Below are positions 35,756 through 44,186 of a stretch of DNA of 64,000 nt, piece after piece. The first letter of the stretch is position 1, and each line of letters opens with the position of its first letter. Below the pieces are notes generated by a model. It did no database searches. It saw only the letters and a program-made list of their open reading frames with translations, and had not been told where the DNA came from. The position numbers and the translations under genes are program-made. The DNA comes from JAIBBG01 sp040381475 (GTDB lineage Bacteria; Bacteroidota; Bacteroidia; Flavobacteriales_D; Sanyastnellaceae): contig JBEIHH010000005.1 in assembly GCA_040381475.1 (NCBI GenBank), positions 17,720 through 81,719 of the forward strand. Reading direction: 5' to 3'.

Positions 35756-37191
35756 ACAGGATCCTGCTTAGCTTTCAACTTTATCCTTTCAAGAACCTTG
35801 TTGATGTTGCGAACATACGCATCACGGTCCAGCAATGCTGCCTCTTTTGTAGCGCGGAAAGTTATCCATAAACTAAACGGAAGCAATACCAATGTACTAA
35901 TCCACATACCTATCCAAGGATCTACGAATTGATTTTTTGCAAGTCTTTCACCAACGATGGTAAGCAACTGATACACCACGAACAACCCAAGCGCCACAAG
36001 TGTCGGCAGTCCGATACCTCCCTTACGGATGATCGCACCCAAAGGTGCGCCGATAAAAAACAGAACCAGACAAACTACAGCAAGAAAGAATTTCCTGTGC
36101 CATTCAATCTTGTATTTGTTCACCAGTTTGTTGCGGCTTTTAAGTTCATCTATTTGCCTCTGCACATTGTCTCTTGACTTTCTGCTGTTTTCTTTGGCAT
36201 AATTGATTGCTTTGGCGCGTTCCGGGCCATTCAACTGAGAAAACAGCATAGAGTCTGCCACTGAAACGAGGTTAGTTTGTTTCTGACTCTCCATCCTTGA
36301 ATTGAAAAGACGCATATTGTTGAATGAAAACTGGACACGAACAGTATCCATTTGCCCCTTCAAACTATCAATGGCCTGATTTAGCTGATCGATCGTCATC
36401 ATTTCAGCCGGATTTTTCATTACCTCTTCATTGTCGGCCTGAAACACAAGCGAACTCAGATCAAGCCGGATGATAGTTTGCGAAAATTCACTCCGGATTT
36501 CCGCATACCTGGGGTCCTTAATTTTCTTATCCTTCTGCTCATCATAACTATGGCCATTGTTCAAAGTCATAATCAGGTATCGCTTGTCAGGAGTTTGTTC
36601 CATAATTCCGGATTCTGCTCTGATCACAGTCCTGTTGGCTTTTTCGCCCCCGCGATGGTCATAAATAAGCACATCTGTCAGTTCACCGGTTTCCTGATTA
36701 TTTCTGGCAGCCCGAATGCTGATACCGTCAATTCCATTGTAAAAAACGCCATCCGTGAGATTGAGCGAAGGTTTTTGCTTCATGATGCTGAAAAGCATCG
36801 TTCGGAATTTCAAATTGGCTACCGGCCAAATGTTGTTCGCGAAAAGAAAGGCAGTCAAAGACAAACCAACACTAAATAGAATCAGCGGACGCATAATACG
36901 CATGAGTGAAATGCCTGCACTTTTCATGGCAGTCATTTCATTGTTTTCGGCCAGCGCACCCATGGTCATGATGCTGCTCATCAATATGGCCAGAGGCAAG
37001 GCCATATTGACCAACCTTGCAGAAGCAAAAACGAGGAGTTTTGTAATCACCCAGGGGCTTAGTCCCTTGCCTAACAGTTCGTCGAGATAGACCCAAATAA
37101 ATTGCATCTCAAAAATGAACATCGCCACCATAAAAGTTATGATGAAAGGACCGATGTACGATTTGAGAAGCAGAACAGAAAGTTTCCTCAC
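35752..37191 (-). CDS. LptF/LptG-family (YjgP/YjgQ) permease
   Basis: 479 aa from a GTG start, preceded by a good promoter (37209-37240). Family role: LptF and LptG form the membrane part of the ABC transporter that extracts LPS from the inner membrane. Six transmembrane segments: 'YIGPFIITFMVAMFIFEMQFIW' and following at the N-terminus, two to three after residue ~360 ('FFLAVVCLVLFFIGAPLGAII', 'LPTLVALGLFVVYQLLTIV'). 'GALAENNEMTAMKSAGISLMRIMRP' is the cytoplasmic coupling loop. The periplasmic jellyroll is longer than in E. coli (366 aa) and includes a helical insertion near residues 265-330. It heads the glycosyltransferase operon. Confidence 0.9.
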   Translation of the reverse strand: MRKLSVLLLKSYIGPFIITFMVAMFIFEMQFIWVYLDELLGKGLSPWVITKLLVFASARLVNMALPLAILMSSIMTMGALAENNEMTAMKSAGISLMRIMRPLILFSVGLSLTAFLFANNIWPVANLKFRTMLFSIMKQKPSLNLTDGVFYNGIDGISIRAARNNQETGELTDVLIYDHRGGEKANRTVIRAESGIMEQTPDKRYLIMTLNNGHSYDEQKDKKIKDPRYAEIRSEFSQTIIRLDLSSLVFQADNEEVMKNPAEMMTIDQLNQAIDSLKGQMDTVRVQFSFNNMRLFNSRMESQKQTNLVSVADSMLFSQLNGPERAKAINYAKENSRKSRDNVQRQIDELKSRNKLVNKYKIEWHRKFFLAVVCLVLFFIGAPLGAIIRKGGIGLPTLVALGLFVVYQLLTIVGERLAKNQFVDPWIGMWISTLVLLPFSLWITFRATKEAALLDRDAYVRNINKVLERIKLKAKQDPV

Positions 37192-37208
37192 AGGCGAAGA
37201 TTACAGAG

Positions 37209-37240
37209 CAAAGTTACACTTTGAGAACTCTGCTGCCAAT
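37209..37240 (-). promoter_or_regulatory. Promoter of the LptF/G-glycosyltransferase operon
   Basis: On the minus strand there is a -33-like ATTG (37240-37237; consensus TTTG), a 20-bp spacer, and a perfect -7 TAACTTTG (37216-37209). The GTG start of the permease lies 17 nt further on. Confidence 0.6.
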
Positions 37241-37370
37241 TGAATATTGCGGATGTTTCAGAAGCGGAGAAATCATGGTCTGTTCAAAAACCCTGATTAT
37301 TCTCTGCTGAGCAATTTGAGAACCATAGAAGAAAAGTGCATCTTTACGCCGATTTTAAAAACTTACTGCT

Positions 37371-38873
37371 TTGCTTTATCACCTTTCCATACTGGCCATC
37401 TTCCTTTACGCCTGTTTCCTCATTTTCCTGTTCATTTACAGTCTGGTTCAGTTGAATCTGGCCATTCAATATGCCAAAATGAAATGGGCCAGGACAAAAA
37501 AACCTGTGCTTTCAGATGATCAATGGCCGGTGGTAACGATCCAGCTACCTGTATACAACGAATTGTATGTGGTAGAAAGACTTATTGATTCGGTTTGCGC
37601 TTTTGACTATCCGAAAGACAAACTCGAAATACAGGTGCTCGACGATAGCACCGATGAAAGCTTCGAAGTTGCCGCAAAAAAGATCGCAGAAAAACAAAAA
37701 TTGGGGATTGATATCAAGCATGTACGCAGACCTGAACGAAAAGGTTTTAAGGCCGGCGCCTTGGCATATGGATTAGACATTTGTCGTGGTGAATTCACTG
37801 CCATTTTCGACGCCGACTTCGTTCCCCGCAAGGATTTCCTGAGACAAACAATACCATATTTCTTCATAAATGATAAAATCGGCGTAGTACAAACCAAGTG
37901 GGAACACCTCAATGAGGACTATTCCCTGCTCACAAGACTTCAGGCATTCGGTTTGGACGCCCACTTCACGGTTGAGCAGGTAGGCCGGAATACCGCGCAT
38001 CACTTCATCAATTTCAATGGCACCGCTGGTATCTGGAGAAAGTCAACCATTTACGACGCAGGTGGATGGGAAAGTGATACAATCACGGAAGACCTTGACC
38101 TCAGTTATAGAGCGCAGCTCAAAGGCTGGAACTTCATTTACCTGCCGGAAATAGGATCTCCTTCAGAGCTTCCTGCGGAAATGAACGCTCTTAAAGCGCA
38201 ACAATTCCGTTGGACGAAAGGTGCAGCCGAATGTACCATGAAGAATCTACCCAAAGTGATGAATGCAAAACATCTCACAACAGGGCAAAAAATTCATGGG
38301 GCTTTCCACCTCATGAACTCAGTTGTATTTCTGTGCATCCTTGGTACATCCATCCTCAGCGTGCCAATGCTGATCATCAAAAACACCTATGGTGATCTTG
38401 ATGTACTTTTTAAAGTAGCTTCTGTATTCATGGTCAGTTTCTTCTTTCTTGGATTTTTCTATTGGATATCACGACCGGACCGCAGCTTCTTCAGCAAATT
38501 GGGCAATTTTCTTTGGGAATACCCCACCTTTTTATCCGTGAGCATGGGACTTTCGCTACACAACGCCATTGCAGTAATTGAAGGATTTACCGGCAAAAAA
38601 TCTGCGTTCGTTCGCACTCCCAAATTTGCTATAAGCGGTAAAAAAGCAGGTACATGGACTGACAAAAAATACAGAGCCATCAAGGTATCTCCACTGACCA
38701 TTTTCGAGTTTGCGATGTTCCTGTACTTCTGTTTTGGCATCTACTATGCGTTTGCATTCACAGGGAAAGCACCTGACTTTGAACGCGACTTTGGTCTGCT
38801 GCCTTTCCATATCATGCTGGCGCTTGGATATGGCTTTGTCACATTCTTTTCATTGAAGCATGCCCGCTCTTAA
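37371..38873 (+). CDS. Family 2 processive glycosyltransferase (cellulose-synthase-like)
   Basis: 500 aa. The TTG start at 37371 is the first possible start after the in-frame stop at 37356 and keeps the N-terminal transmembrane segment ('LSILAIFLYACFLIFLFIYSLVQLNL'). The GT-A domain has the D,D,D,Q-x-x-R-W set: 'VQVLDDSTDES'-type first Asp pair, 'AIFDADFVP', 'TITEDLDLSYRAQLKGW' and 'QQFRWTKGAAE'. Three or four C-terminal transmembrane segments follow. It should polymerise or elongate a beta-linked glycan or glycolipid at the inner membrane; the product is not predictable. No PilZ domain is attached. Divergent from the LptF/G operon. Confidence 0.88.
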   Translation: MLYHLSILAIFLYACFLIFLFIYSLVQLNLAIQYAKMKWARTKKPVLSDDQWPVVTIQLPVYNELYVVERLIDSVCAFDYPKDKLEIQVLDDSTDESFEVAAKKIAEKQKLGIDIKHVRRPERKGFKAGALAYGLDICRGEFTAIFDADFVPRKDFLRQTIPYFFINDKIGVVQTKWEHLNEDYSLLTRLQAFGLDAHFTVEQVGRNTAHHFINFNGTAGIWRKSTIYDAGGWESDTITEDLDLSYRAQLKGWNFIYLPEIGSPSELPAEMNALKAQQFRWTKGAAECTMKNLPKVMNAKHLTTGQKIHGAFHLMNSVVFLCILGTSILSVPMLIIKNTYGDLDVLFKVASVFMVSFFFLGFFYWISRPDRSFFSKLGNFLWEYPTFLSVSMGLSLHNAIAVIEGFTGKKSAFVRTPKFAISGKKAGTWTDKKYRAIKVSPLTIFEFAMFLYFCFGIYYAFAFTGKAPDFERDFGLLPFHIMLALGYGFVTFFSLKHARS

Positions 38874-38882
38874 GGATCGGTT

Positions 38883-39674
38883 CTAGGCAATATACAAAGC
38901 CATTTCATCGGCGAGCTTTTTTGCTTCCGACGCTGCTGCCTGAGCAAAATCTTTACCCTGCGAAGCATATAAAATGCTTCGTGAAGCATTGATCAGCAAA
39001 CCAATCTGATCATTGGCGCCATATTTCATCACATCAGAAAGACTGCCTCCCTGAGCACCCACACCGGGTACAAGCAAAAAGTGATGTGGTACAATTTTTC
39101 TGACATCAGCTAACATTTCTGCTCTGGTTGCTCCTACCACGTACATGGTATTACCGGCATTTCCCCAACCAGAAGATTTTTCCAATACATGTTCGAAGAC
39201 ACGTTTACCGGAATCCGTTACCAAAGTCTCAAAATCTTCTGCACCGGAATTCGAAGTCAGTGCCAGAATTATGGCCCATTTTCCGGGATACTTCAGGAAA
39301 GATTCAACTGAATCTCGTCCCATGTAAGGCGCAACTGTTACACTGTCAAAACCAAACTCATCGAAAAAAGTCTTGGCATAATAATCAGATGTATTCCCGA
39401 TATCGCCACGTTTGGCATCCGCAATCGTAAAGTGGTCATGACCAATGTAATCAACTGTTTCAGATAAAATCTCCCATCCTTCGGTTCCCAGACACTCATA
39501 AAAAGCCAGATTTGGCTTATAAGCAACGCAATAGTCGCGGGTAGCGTCGATGATGGCCTTGTTGAAATCAAGCATTTTTAAGCCAGGCGGGAGTTTGGCG
39601 GGATCGGTGTCAAGTCCTACACAGAGGCAAGAACGCCGTTCGCGGATTTTTGCAACCAATGTCTTAATATCCAT
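38883..39674 (-). CDS. pyrF: Orotidine 5'-phosphate decarboxylase (type 2 subfamily)
   Basis: 263 aa. Converts OMP to UMP, the last step of de novo pyrimidine synthesis. Catalytic loop 'TIADAKRGDIGNTSDYYAKTF' carries the D-x-K-x-x-D charge network. 'CVGLDTDPAKLP', 'DSVTVAPYMGRDSVESF', 'VVGATRAEMLADVRKIVP' and 'FLLVPGVGAQGG' follow in the order of the longer PyrF type 2 family. Convergent with the GT2 gene, 9 bp apart. A near-consensus AATATTTG box on the minus strand (39679-39686) ends 4 nt before the ATG. Confidence 0.95.
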   Translation of the reverse strand: MDIKTLVAKIRERRSCLCVGLDTDPAKLPPGLKMLDFNKAIIDATRDYCVAYKPNLAFYECLGTEGWEILSETVDYIGHDHFTIADAKRGDIGNTSDYYAKTFFDEFGFDSVTVAPYMGRDSVESFLKYPGKWAIILALTSNSGAEDFETLVTDSGKRVFEHVLEKSSGWGNAGNTMYVVGATRAEMLADVRKIVPHHFLLVPGVGAQGGSLSDVMKYGANDQIGLLINASRSILYASQGKDFAQAAASEAKKLADEMALYIA

Positions 39675-39728
39675 GTGGCAAATATTGATCTTACTTGCTA
39701 TTTTCGCGACCCGAAATTTTATTATTCG

Positions 39729-40469
39729 ATGAAAATACTTGTATGCATCAGCAAAGCTCCTGACACCACTTCGAAAATCGCCTTCAATGAGGGAAATAGC
39801 AAATTCGATGAAACCGGAGTTCAGTTCATAGTTAATCCTTATGACGAGTGGTATGCGCTTGTGCGTGCGCTTGAATTGAAAGAAACTATTGGCGGAACAG
39901 TTACAATTGTATCGGTTGGCGGAGCAGATTATGAGCCCATCATTCGCAAGGCGCTGGCAATAGGTGCTGATGATGCAGTCAGAATTGATGCAGCAGAAAG
40001 CGACTCATTGTATGTTGCCAAACAGATTGCAGCGTATGCAAAAGGTAAAGGTTTCGATATTATTTTCTGTGGTAAAGAAACCATCAATTACAATGGATCA
40101 GTAGTTCCTGGAATGATCGCAGAACTTCTCGATATGCCATACATAGCATTGGCTCACAAACTTGACATCGCAGGTAATACCGCAACAGTAGAGCGCGAAA
40201 TACCGGGAGGTGAAGAGATTGTTGAATTAAACACTCCATTTGTAGTTAGTGCTGCAAAAGGAATGGCCGAGCAGCGTATCCCGAATATGCGCGGAATTAT
40301 GGCCGCCCGCACCAAGCCACTTACAGTGGAAACAGCAATCGCAGCAGAAGCTTCAACCACCATTAAGACTTACAGTTTGCCTCCGGCGAAAAGCGGATGC
40401 AAGTACATAGATGCTGAAAATGCAGGTGATCTTATTCGATTGCTTCATGAGGAAGCCAAAGCTCTTTAA
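39729..40469 (+). CDS. etfB: Electron transfer flavoprotein subunit beta
   Basis: 246 aa from ATG 39729, chosen because the family begins at 'KILVCISKAPDTTSKI'; the 18 codons before it do not fit. EtfB binds AMP and, with EtfA, carries electrons from acyl-CoA dehydrogenases to ETF-quinone oxidoreductase. Motifs: 'FIVNPYDEWYALVRALELKE', 'GADDAVRIDA', 'DIIFCGKETINYNGSVVPGMIAELLDMPY', and the closing 'IPNMRGIMAARTKPL'. Divergent from pyrF and 44 bp upstream of etfA, in the usual order. Confidence 0.96.
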   Translation: MKILVCISKAPDTTSKIAFNEGNSKFDETGVQFIVNPYDEWYALVRALELKETIGGTVTIVSVGGADYEPIIRKALAIGADDAVRIDAAESDSLYVAKQIAAYAKGKGFDIIFCGKETINYNGSVVPGMIAELLDMPYIALAHKLDIAGNTATVEREIPGGEEIVELNTPFVVSAAKGMAEQRIPNMRGIMAARTKPLTVETAIAAEASTTIKTYSLPPAKSGCKYIDAENAGDLIRLLHEEAKAL

Positions 40470-40513
40470 TTAAATAATCAGGAACAGCGATACTTGCTTT
40501 AAAATAATACAAC

Positions 40514-41470
40514 ATGTCAGTACTCATTTTTGCAGATAATCACAACGGAAAATTTCCCAAGAGTTCATTCGAAGCTGTAAGTTACGGAGCTGAACTGGCC
40601 AATACGCTAGGAACAGATGCGGTAGTGATCACCTGCGGCAATATTCAGGGAGACGGAGGGCTTGGCAATGCCGGTGCAGCTAAAGTTCTGCATGTAGCAT
40701 CTGCCAATACAAGCGATTCGCAGCAGATGACAAGGCTAATCGTGGCAGCTGCTCAAAAACTTGGCGCCAACGTTGTCATATTCTCACATGATATTTCAGG
40801 AAAATTGATTGCGCCAAGAGTTGCCGCCAGAATGGACGCTGCTTTAGTTCCGGGAGCCACATCGATACCTGGTAATGACTTTGTAGTAAAGAAAAATGTA
40901 TTCAGTGGAAAAGCAATTGCTGAAGTTGCAATGAATACCAGCAATAAAGTGATTTCGGTTCTACCGAATTCCGTAGGAATCAAAAACACTGGCGCTGTTG
41001 CATCTGTTGAAGCTTTCACTGCAGATCCGGGAGCACCTGGTCTGAAAATAAAGGAAGTAAAAGCTGAAAATAAAGACGGTGAAATTCCGCTGCCGGAAGC
41101 CGAACTGGTTGTGAGCGGTGGTCGTGGAATGAAGGGGCCTGAACATTGGGGCCCTATCGAAGAATTGGCAAAAATACTTGGTGCAGCAACTGCATGTTCA
41201 CGCCCGGTTTCTGATATCGGCTGGCGTCCTCACCATGAGCACGTGGGCCAGACAGGCATAACAATCCGACCTAATCTATATATCGCAGTCGGTATCAGCG
41301 GTGCCATTCAGCACCTTGCCGGCGTCAATGGAAGTAAAACGATCGTTGTGGTTAATAAAGATCCTGAAGCTCCATTCTTCAAAGCCGCAGATTATGGAAT
41401 TATTGGAGATGCATTTGAAGTGATGCCAAAACTCATTGAAGCAGCCAAGAAATTCAAAGCCTCAAACTGA
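40514..41470 (+). CDS. etfA: Electron transfer flavoprotein subunit alpha
   Basis: 318 aa. The N-terminal domain has 'VLIFADNHNGKFPKSSFEAV' and 'HDISGKLIAPRVAARMDAALVPG'. The C-terminal FAD domain is intact: 'VVSGGRGMKGPEHW', 'ACSRPVSDIGWRPHHEHVGQTG', 'YIAVGISGAIQHLAG' and 'VVVNKDPEAPFFKAADYGIIGDAF', all conserved FAD contacts. Works with EtfB just upstream in fatty acid beta-oxidation and related electron transfer. The matching acyl-CoA dehydrogenases are not in the window. Confidence 0.97.
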   Translation: MSVLIFADNHNGKFPKSSFEAVSYGAELANTLGTDAVVITCGNIQGDGGLGNAGAAKVLHVASANTSDSQQMTRLIVAAAQKLGANVVIFSHDISGKLIAPRVAARMDAALVPGATSIPGNDFVVKKNVFSGKAIAEVAMNTSNKVISVLPNSVGIKNTGAVASVEAFTADPGAPGLKIKEVKAENKDGEIPLPEAELVVSGGRGMKGPEHWGPIEELAKILGAATACSRPVSDIGWRPHHEHVGQTGITIRPNLYIAVGISGAIQHLAGVNGSKTIVVVNKDPEAPFFKAADYGIIGDAFEVMPKLIEAAKKFKASN

Positions 41471-41532
41471 TTGTAAAGGCGACCAATTTTAAGTACATTC
41501 GTAAAGAGAAACTTTGGCAGGAAAATAGTTCA

Positions 41533-42135
41533 ATGAGTCAGACGAAGATCGAATTGCAGATTGCAGATATTGCGCCAAGCGGAAGCACCAGTGGTGCTTA
41601 TGCAATGGTTCTTGCCGAAGTTGAAGGAAGCCGCCGTTTGCCAATTGTTATCGGTGGCGCTGAAGCGCAGGCAATCGCTATAGAACTGGAAAAAATGACA
41701 CCCAGCAGACCTCTCACCCACGATCTGTTCCGAAGTCTGGCACATTCCTTTGCAATTGATATTGAAGAGGTGCTGATATATAATCTGGTGGAAGGAATAT
41801 TCTTCGCCAAACTGGTTGCCAATTTGGGCGGCCGCACAGCGGAAATTGATGCCCGAACAAGCGATGCCGTTGCTATTGCAGTCCGCTTCAATTGTCCGAT
41901 TTATTGTTATGAATTTATCCTCGAGGCAGCCGGCGTCAGCAGCGAGGAAGCTTCTGAAGAATTGAGTCTGGATGAACCTGATATTGATATGGAGGAGCTC
42001 ACGACGGTTTCCGATGCCTCAAGTATGAGCATTGAAGAATTGCAGCGCCAGCTCGAAAATGCCATCAATCAGGAAGATTACGAAAAAGCATCGCAAATTC
42101 GCGATGAAATCCAGAAGCGTAACGGGGGCAATTAA
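41533..42135 (+). CDS. Bifunctional nuclease (DUF151/BFN) domain protein with UVR motif
   Basis: 200 aa. Residues 1-~135 form the BFN domain: 'GAYAMVLAEVEGSRRLPIVIGGAEAQAIAIELE', 'RPLTHDLFRSLAHSF', 'AEIDARTSDAVAIAVRF'. An acidic linker follows, and the C-terminus (~165-198) is a UVR motif ('SIEELQRQLENAINQEDYEKA', 'QIRDEI'), the element by which UvrB and UvrC bind each other. BFN proteins have DNase/RNase activity in plants; the bacterial role is unknown, and the UVR tail suggests contact with nucleotide excision repair or Clp-type partners. A TACATTCG element at 41494-41501 may be its -7 box. Confidence 0.9.
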   Translation: MSQTKIELQIADIAPSGSTSGAYAMVLAEVEGSRRLPIVIGGAEAQAIAIELEKMTPSRPLTHDLFRSLAHSFAIDIEEVLIYNLVEGIFFAKLVANLGGRTAEIDARTSDAVAIAVRFNCPIYCYEFILEAAGVSSEEASEELSLDEPDIDMEELTTVSDASSMSIEELQRQLENAINQEDYEKASQIRDEIQKRNGGN

Positions 42136-42198
42136 CTTTCTAAAATTTTCCTGAACCATTCGGAGGGGCATCTGTACAGAAGTTCAAATAGCCTTCCA

Positions 42199-44130
42199 AT
42201 GAAAAAAAATCTCCTCAGTAAATTCCTTTGCTTAGCATTGGTGCACATATTTGTTGCGTCCTGCAATTCCCCCAAACCCAGCAAACAAAAAGTTGCAGAT
42301 GAAGCTCAGTCTTTATCAAATAATGTCGAGGTCACCAAGGCTATCAGCGAAGACATTGCGTACAAAGAAATTGTTCCAGCCAATCATGACAAGATTGAAT
42401 CAGAAAGGAACGACAAGCTATCCACTACTGAGGAATTTATTACCGATTACCCGCTCATGCAAAGGAAAATCGAGATAGAACATAGTCCTGAAGAAATTAC
42501 GATCACAGAAAGTTTTACCGGAGTAGTAAAAACCGCATGCATTGCTGTATCAGATGCTTGTGGGTCGGCTACAAGTTTTCCGGTATCACCTTCAAGCGAG
42601 TTCATCCCAGCAACCATTTCAACAGAATTCACACCGACTGTTTCATCTATGTATACCGAATATGTCAGTAGTGTTGAATCAAGTGAAGGTGCTTCCAGTC
42701 ATGTTGCCAACATTGACGCTGCCCATGCAGGTCAAATTACCGCTGGTGAAATCAATGATTTTCAGAAATGGAAAATGTGGGAAGACATTGGCAATGATGA
42801 ACTCAGAGCTTACAAGGAAAACTGGACGATTTCACCTGACGGTCGTTATACAGTGATGGTGCAAAACAAGAATGGTAATCCAGTAATCGATGCTCAGGTA
42901 GATTTGATAGACAAGGATGGATTGATAATCTGGACATCGAGAACTGACAATACCGGGAAAGCAGAACTTTGGTCAGAGCTTTCAACAGTGCAGAAAAAAA
43001 ACAAACCTGATTATATAAGCGTAATTCATTCAGGTGAAAAGAAAAAAATCAATGATCCGATCGAACGAGAACAAGGAGTGAATCAAGTTAAACTCAACAC
43101 AAGTTGCGATGTGTCTGAGATAATGGAGTTGGTATTTACAGTTGATGCAACGGGCAGCATGCAGGACGAGATTTCATATCTGCAAGCCGAGCTACTCGAT
43201 GTAATGGCAAAAATCAGATCACTTCATCCGGAAATGCAATTGAATCTCGGCTCGGTTTTCTATCGCGATCATGGTGATACTTATGTAACTAAAACTTCGG
43301 ATCTTTCATCTGATATTTCAAAGACGAACTCATTCATTTCAAATCAGTATGCAGATGGAGGTGGCGACGGTCCGGAAGCTGTAGATGATGCCGTTGAAGC
43401 AAGTCTGAAAGAAATATCATGGAGTGCGGAAGCAAGAACAAGAATCATGTTCCTCATTCTTGATGCACCACCCCATCAGGAAAATGCCAATATTCAAAAA
43501 CTGCTGAAGAGCATGAAGATGGCATCTTCGAAAGGTGTGAGAATTGTTCCACTTGTAGCTAGCGGCGGAGGTTATGATTTAGACAAGAGTCTCGAATATC
43601 TGATGCGTTGTTTTGCTCTTTCTACGAATGGCACCTACGTATTCCTTACAGACCACAGTGGCATCGGAGAACAACACACTGCACCAACAACAGATAAATT
43701 CGAAGTTGAAAAACTGAATGATCTTTTGGTCAGGGTAATTGAACAATTCGCTTATGCCCCTTCATGCAGTATGGAAGAATTTATTGCTGCCGAAGAGCCC
43801 ATAGACACAGCCATAACCAGCACCTATTATACGATCCCGGCAGACACCCTTTCTGCAGCTGTTGACTCAACAGATCTCTATCCAATTGCATCATTGTTTG
43901 TGATCAAATGCTATCCCAATCCTGCATCCAACTACGTGATGATTCAGACAAGCGAATTGGTTGATGAAATTTATCTGGCTGATAATGCAGGCAAAATCAT
44001 TCAGAAACTATCACCCACTGATGTGCTCACAAGACTTGATCTTACGGGCTATCCAAGCGGCCTTTACCATTTGAAGGCGTGGTTAGATGAGCGCTGGGCG
44101 TCGGTAAGAATTGTGGTCGCTCATATCTAG
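42199..44130 (+). CDS. Lipoprotein with von Willebrand A domain and T9SS type A tail
   Basis: 643 aa. The lipobox V-A-S-C ('LCLALVHIFVASCNSPK', acylated Cys ~25) marks a lipoprotein. After a long Ser/Thr/Glu-rich stalk (~26-190), a carboxypeptidase-regulatory-like beta domain occupies ~200-300 ('GRYTVMVQNKNGNPVIDAQVDLIDK'). A vWA domain at ~308-520 has the MIDAS D-A-T-G-S ('LVFTVDATGSMQDEI') and 'LILDAPPHQEN'. The C-terminus has the T9SS type A domain: 'IKCYPNPASNYVMIQTSELV', 'YPSGLYHLKAW'. A lipid anchor combined with a sorting domain is uncommon. vWA domains bind metal-dependent protein ligands, so a surface adhesion or assembly role is inferred. Confidence 0.85.
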   Translation: MKKNLLSKFLCLALVHIFVASCNSPKPSKQKVADEAQSLSNNVEVTKAISEDIAYKEIVPANHDKIESERNDKLSTTEEFITDYPLMQRKIEIEHSPEEITITESFTGVVKTACIAVSDACGSATSFPVSPSSEFIPATISTEFTPTVSSMYTEYVSSVESSEGASSHVANIDAAHAGQITAGEINDFQKWKMWEDIGNDELRAYKENWTISPDGRYTVMVQNKNGNPVIDAQVDLIDKDGLIIWTSRTDNTGKAELWSELSTVQKKNKPDYISVIHSGEKKKINDPIEREQGVNQVKLNTSCDVSEIMELVFTVDATGSMQDEISYLQAELLDVMAKIRSLHPEMQLNLGSVFYRDHGDTYVTKTSDLSSDISKTNSFISNQYADGGGDGPEAVDDAVEASLKEISWSAEARTRIMFLILDAPPHQENANIQKLLKSMKMASSKGVRIVPLVASGGGYDLDKSLEYLMRCFALSTNGTYVFLTDHSGIGEQHTAPTTDKFEVEKLNDLLVRVIEQFAYAPSCSMEEFIAAEEPIDTAITSTYYTIPADTLSAAVDSTDLYPIASLFVIKCYPNPASNYVMIQTSELVDEIYLADNAGKIIQKLSPTDVLTRLDLTGYPSGLYHLKAWLDERWASVRIVVAHI

Positions 44131-44186
44131 AATTGTATATAAACTAAGATGGTCTCCGTGAAGCATGACGATGCATTCACAAAGAG

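Noticed and set aside
44157..44181. Hairpin GTGAA-GCAT ... ATGC-ATTCAC between convergent genes
   Set aside because: The stem has a bulge and no adjacent T-tract, so terminator function is not supported.
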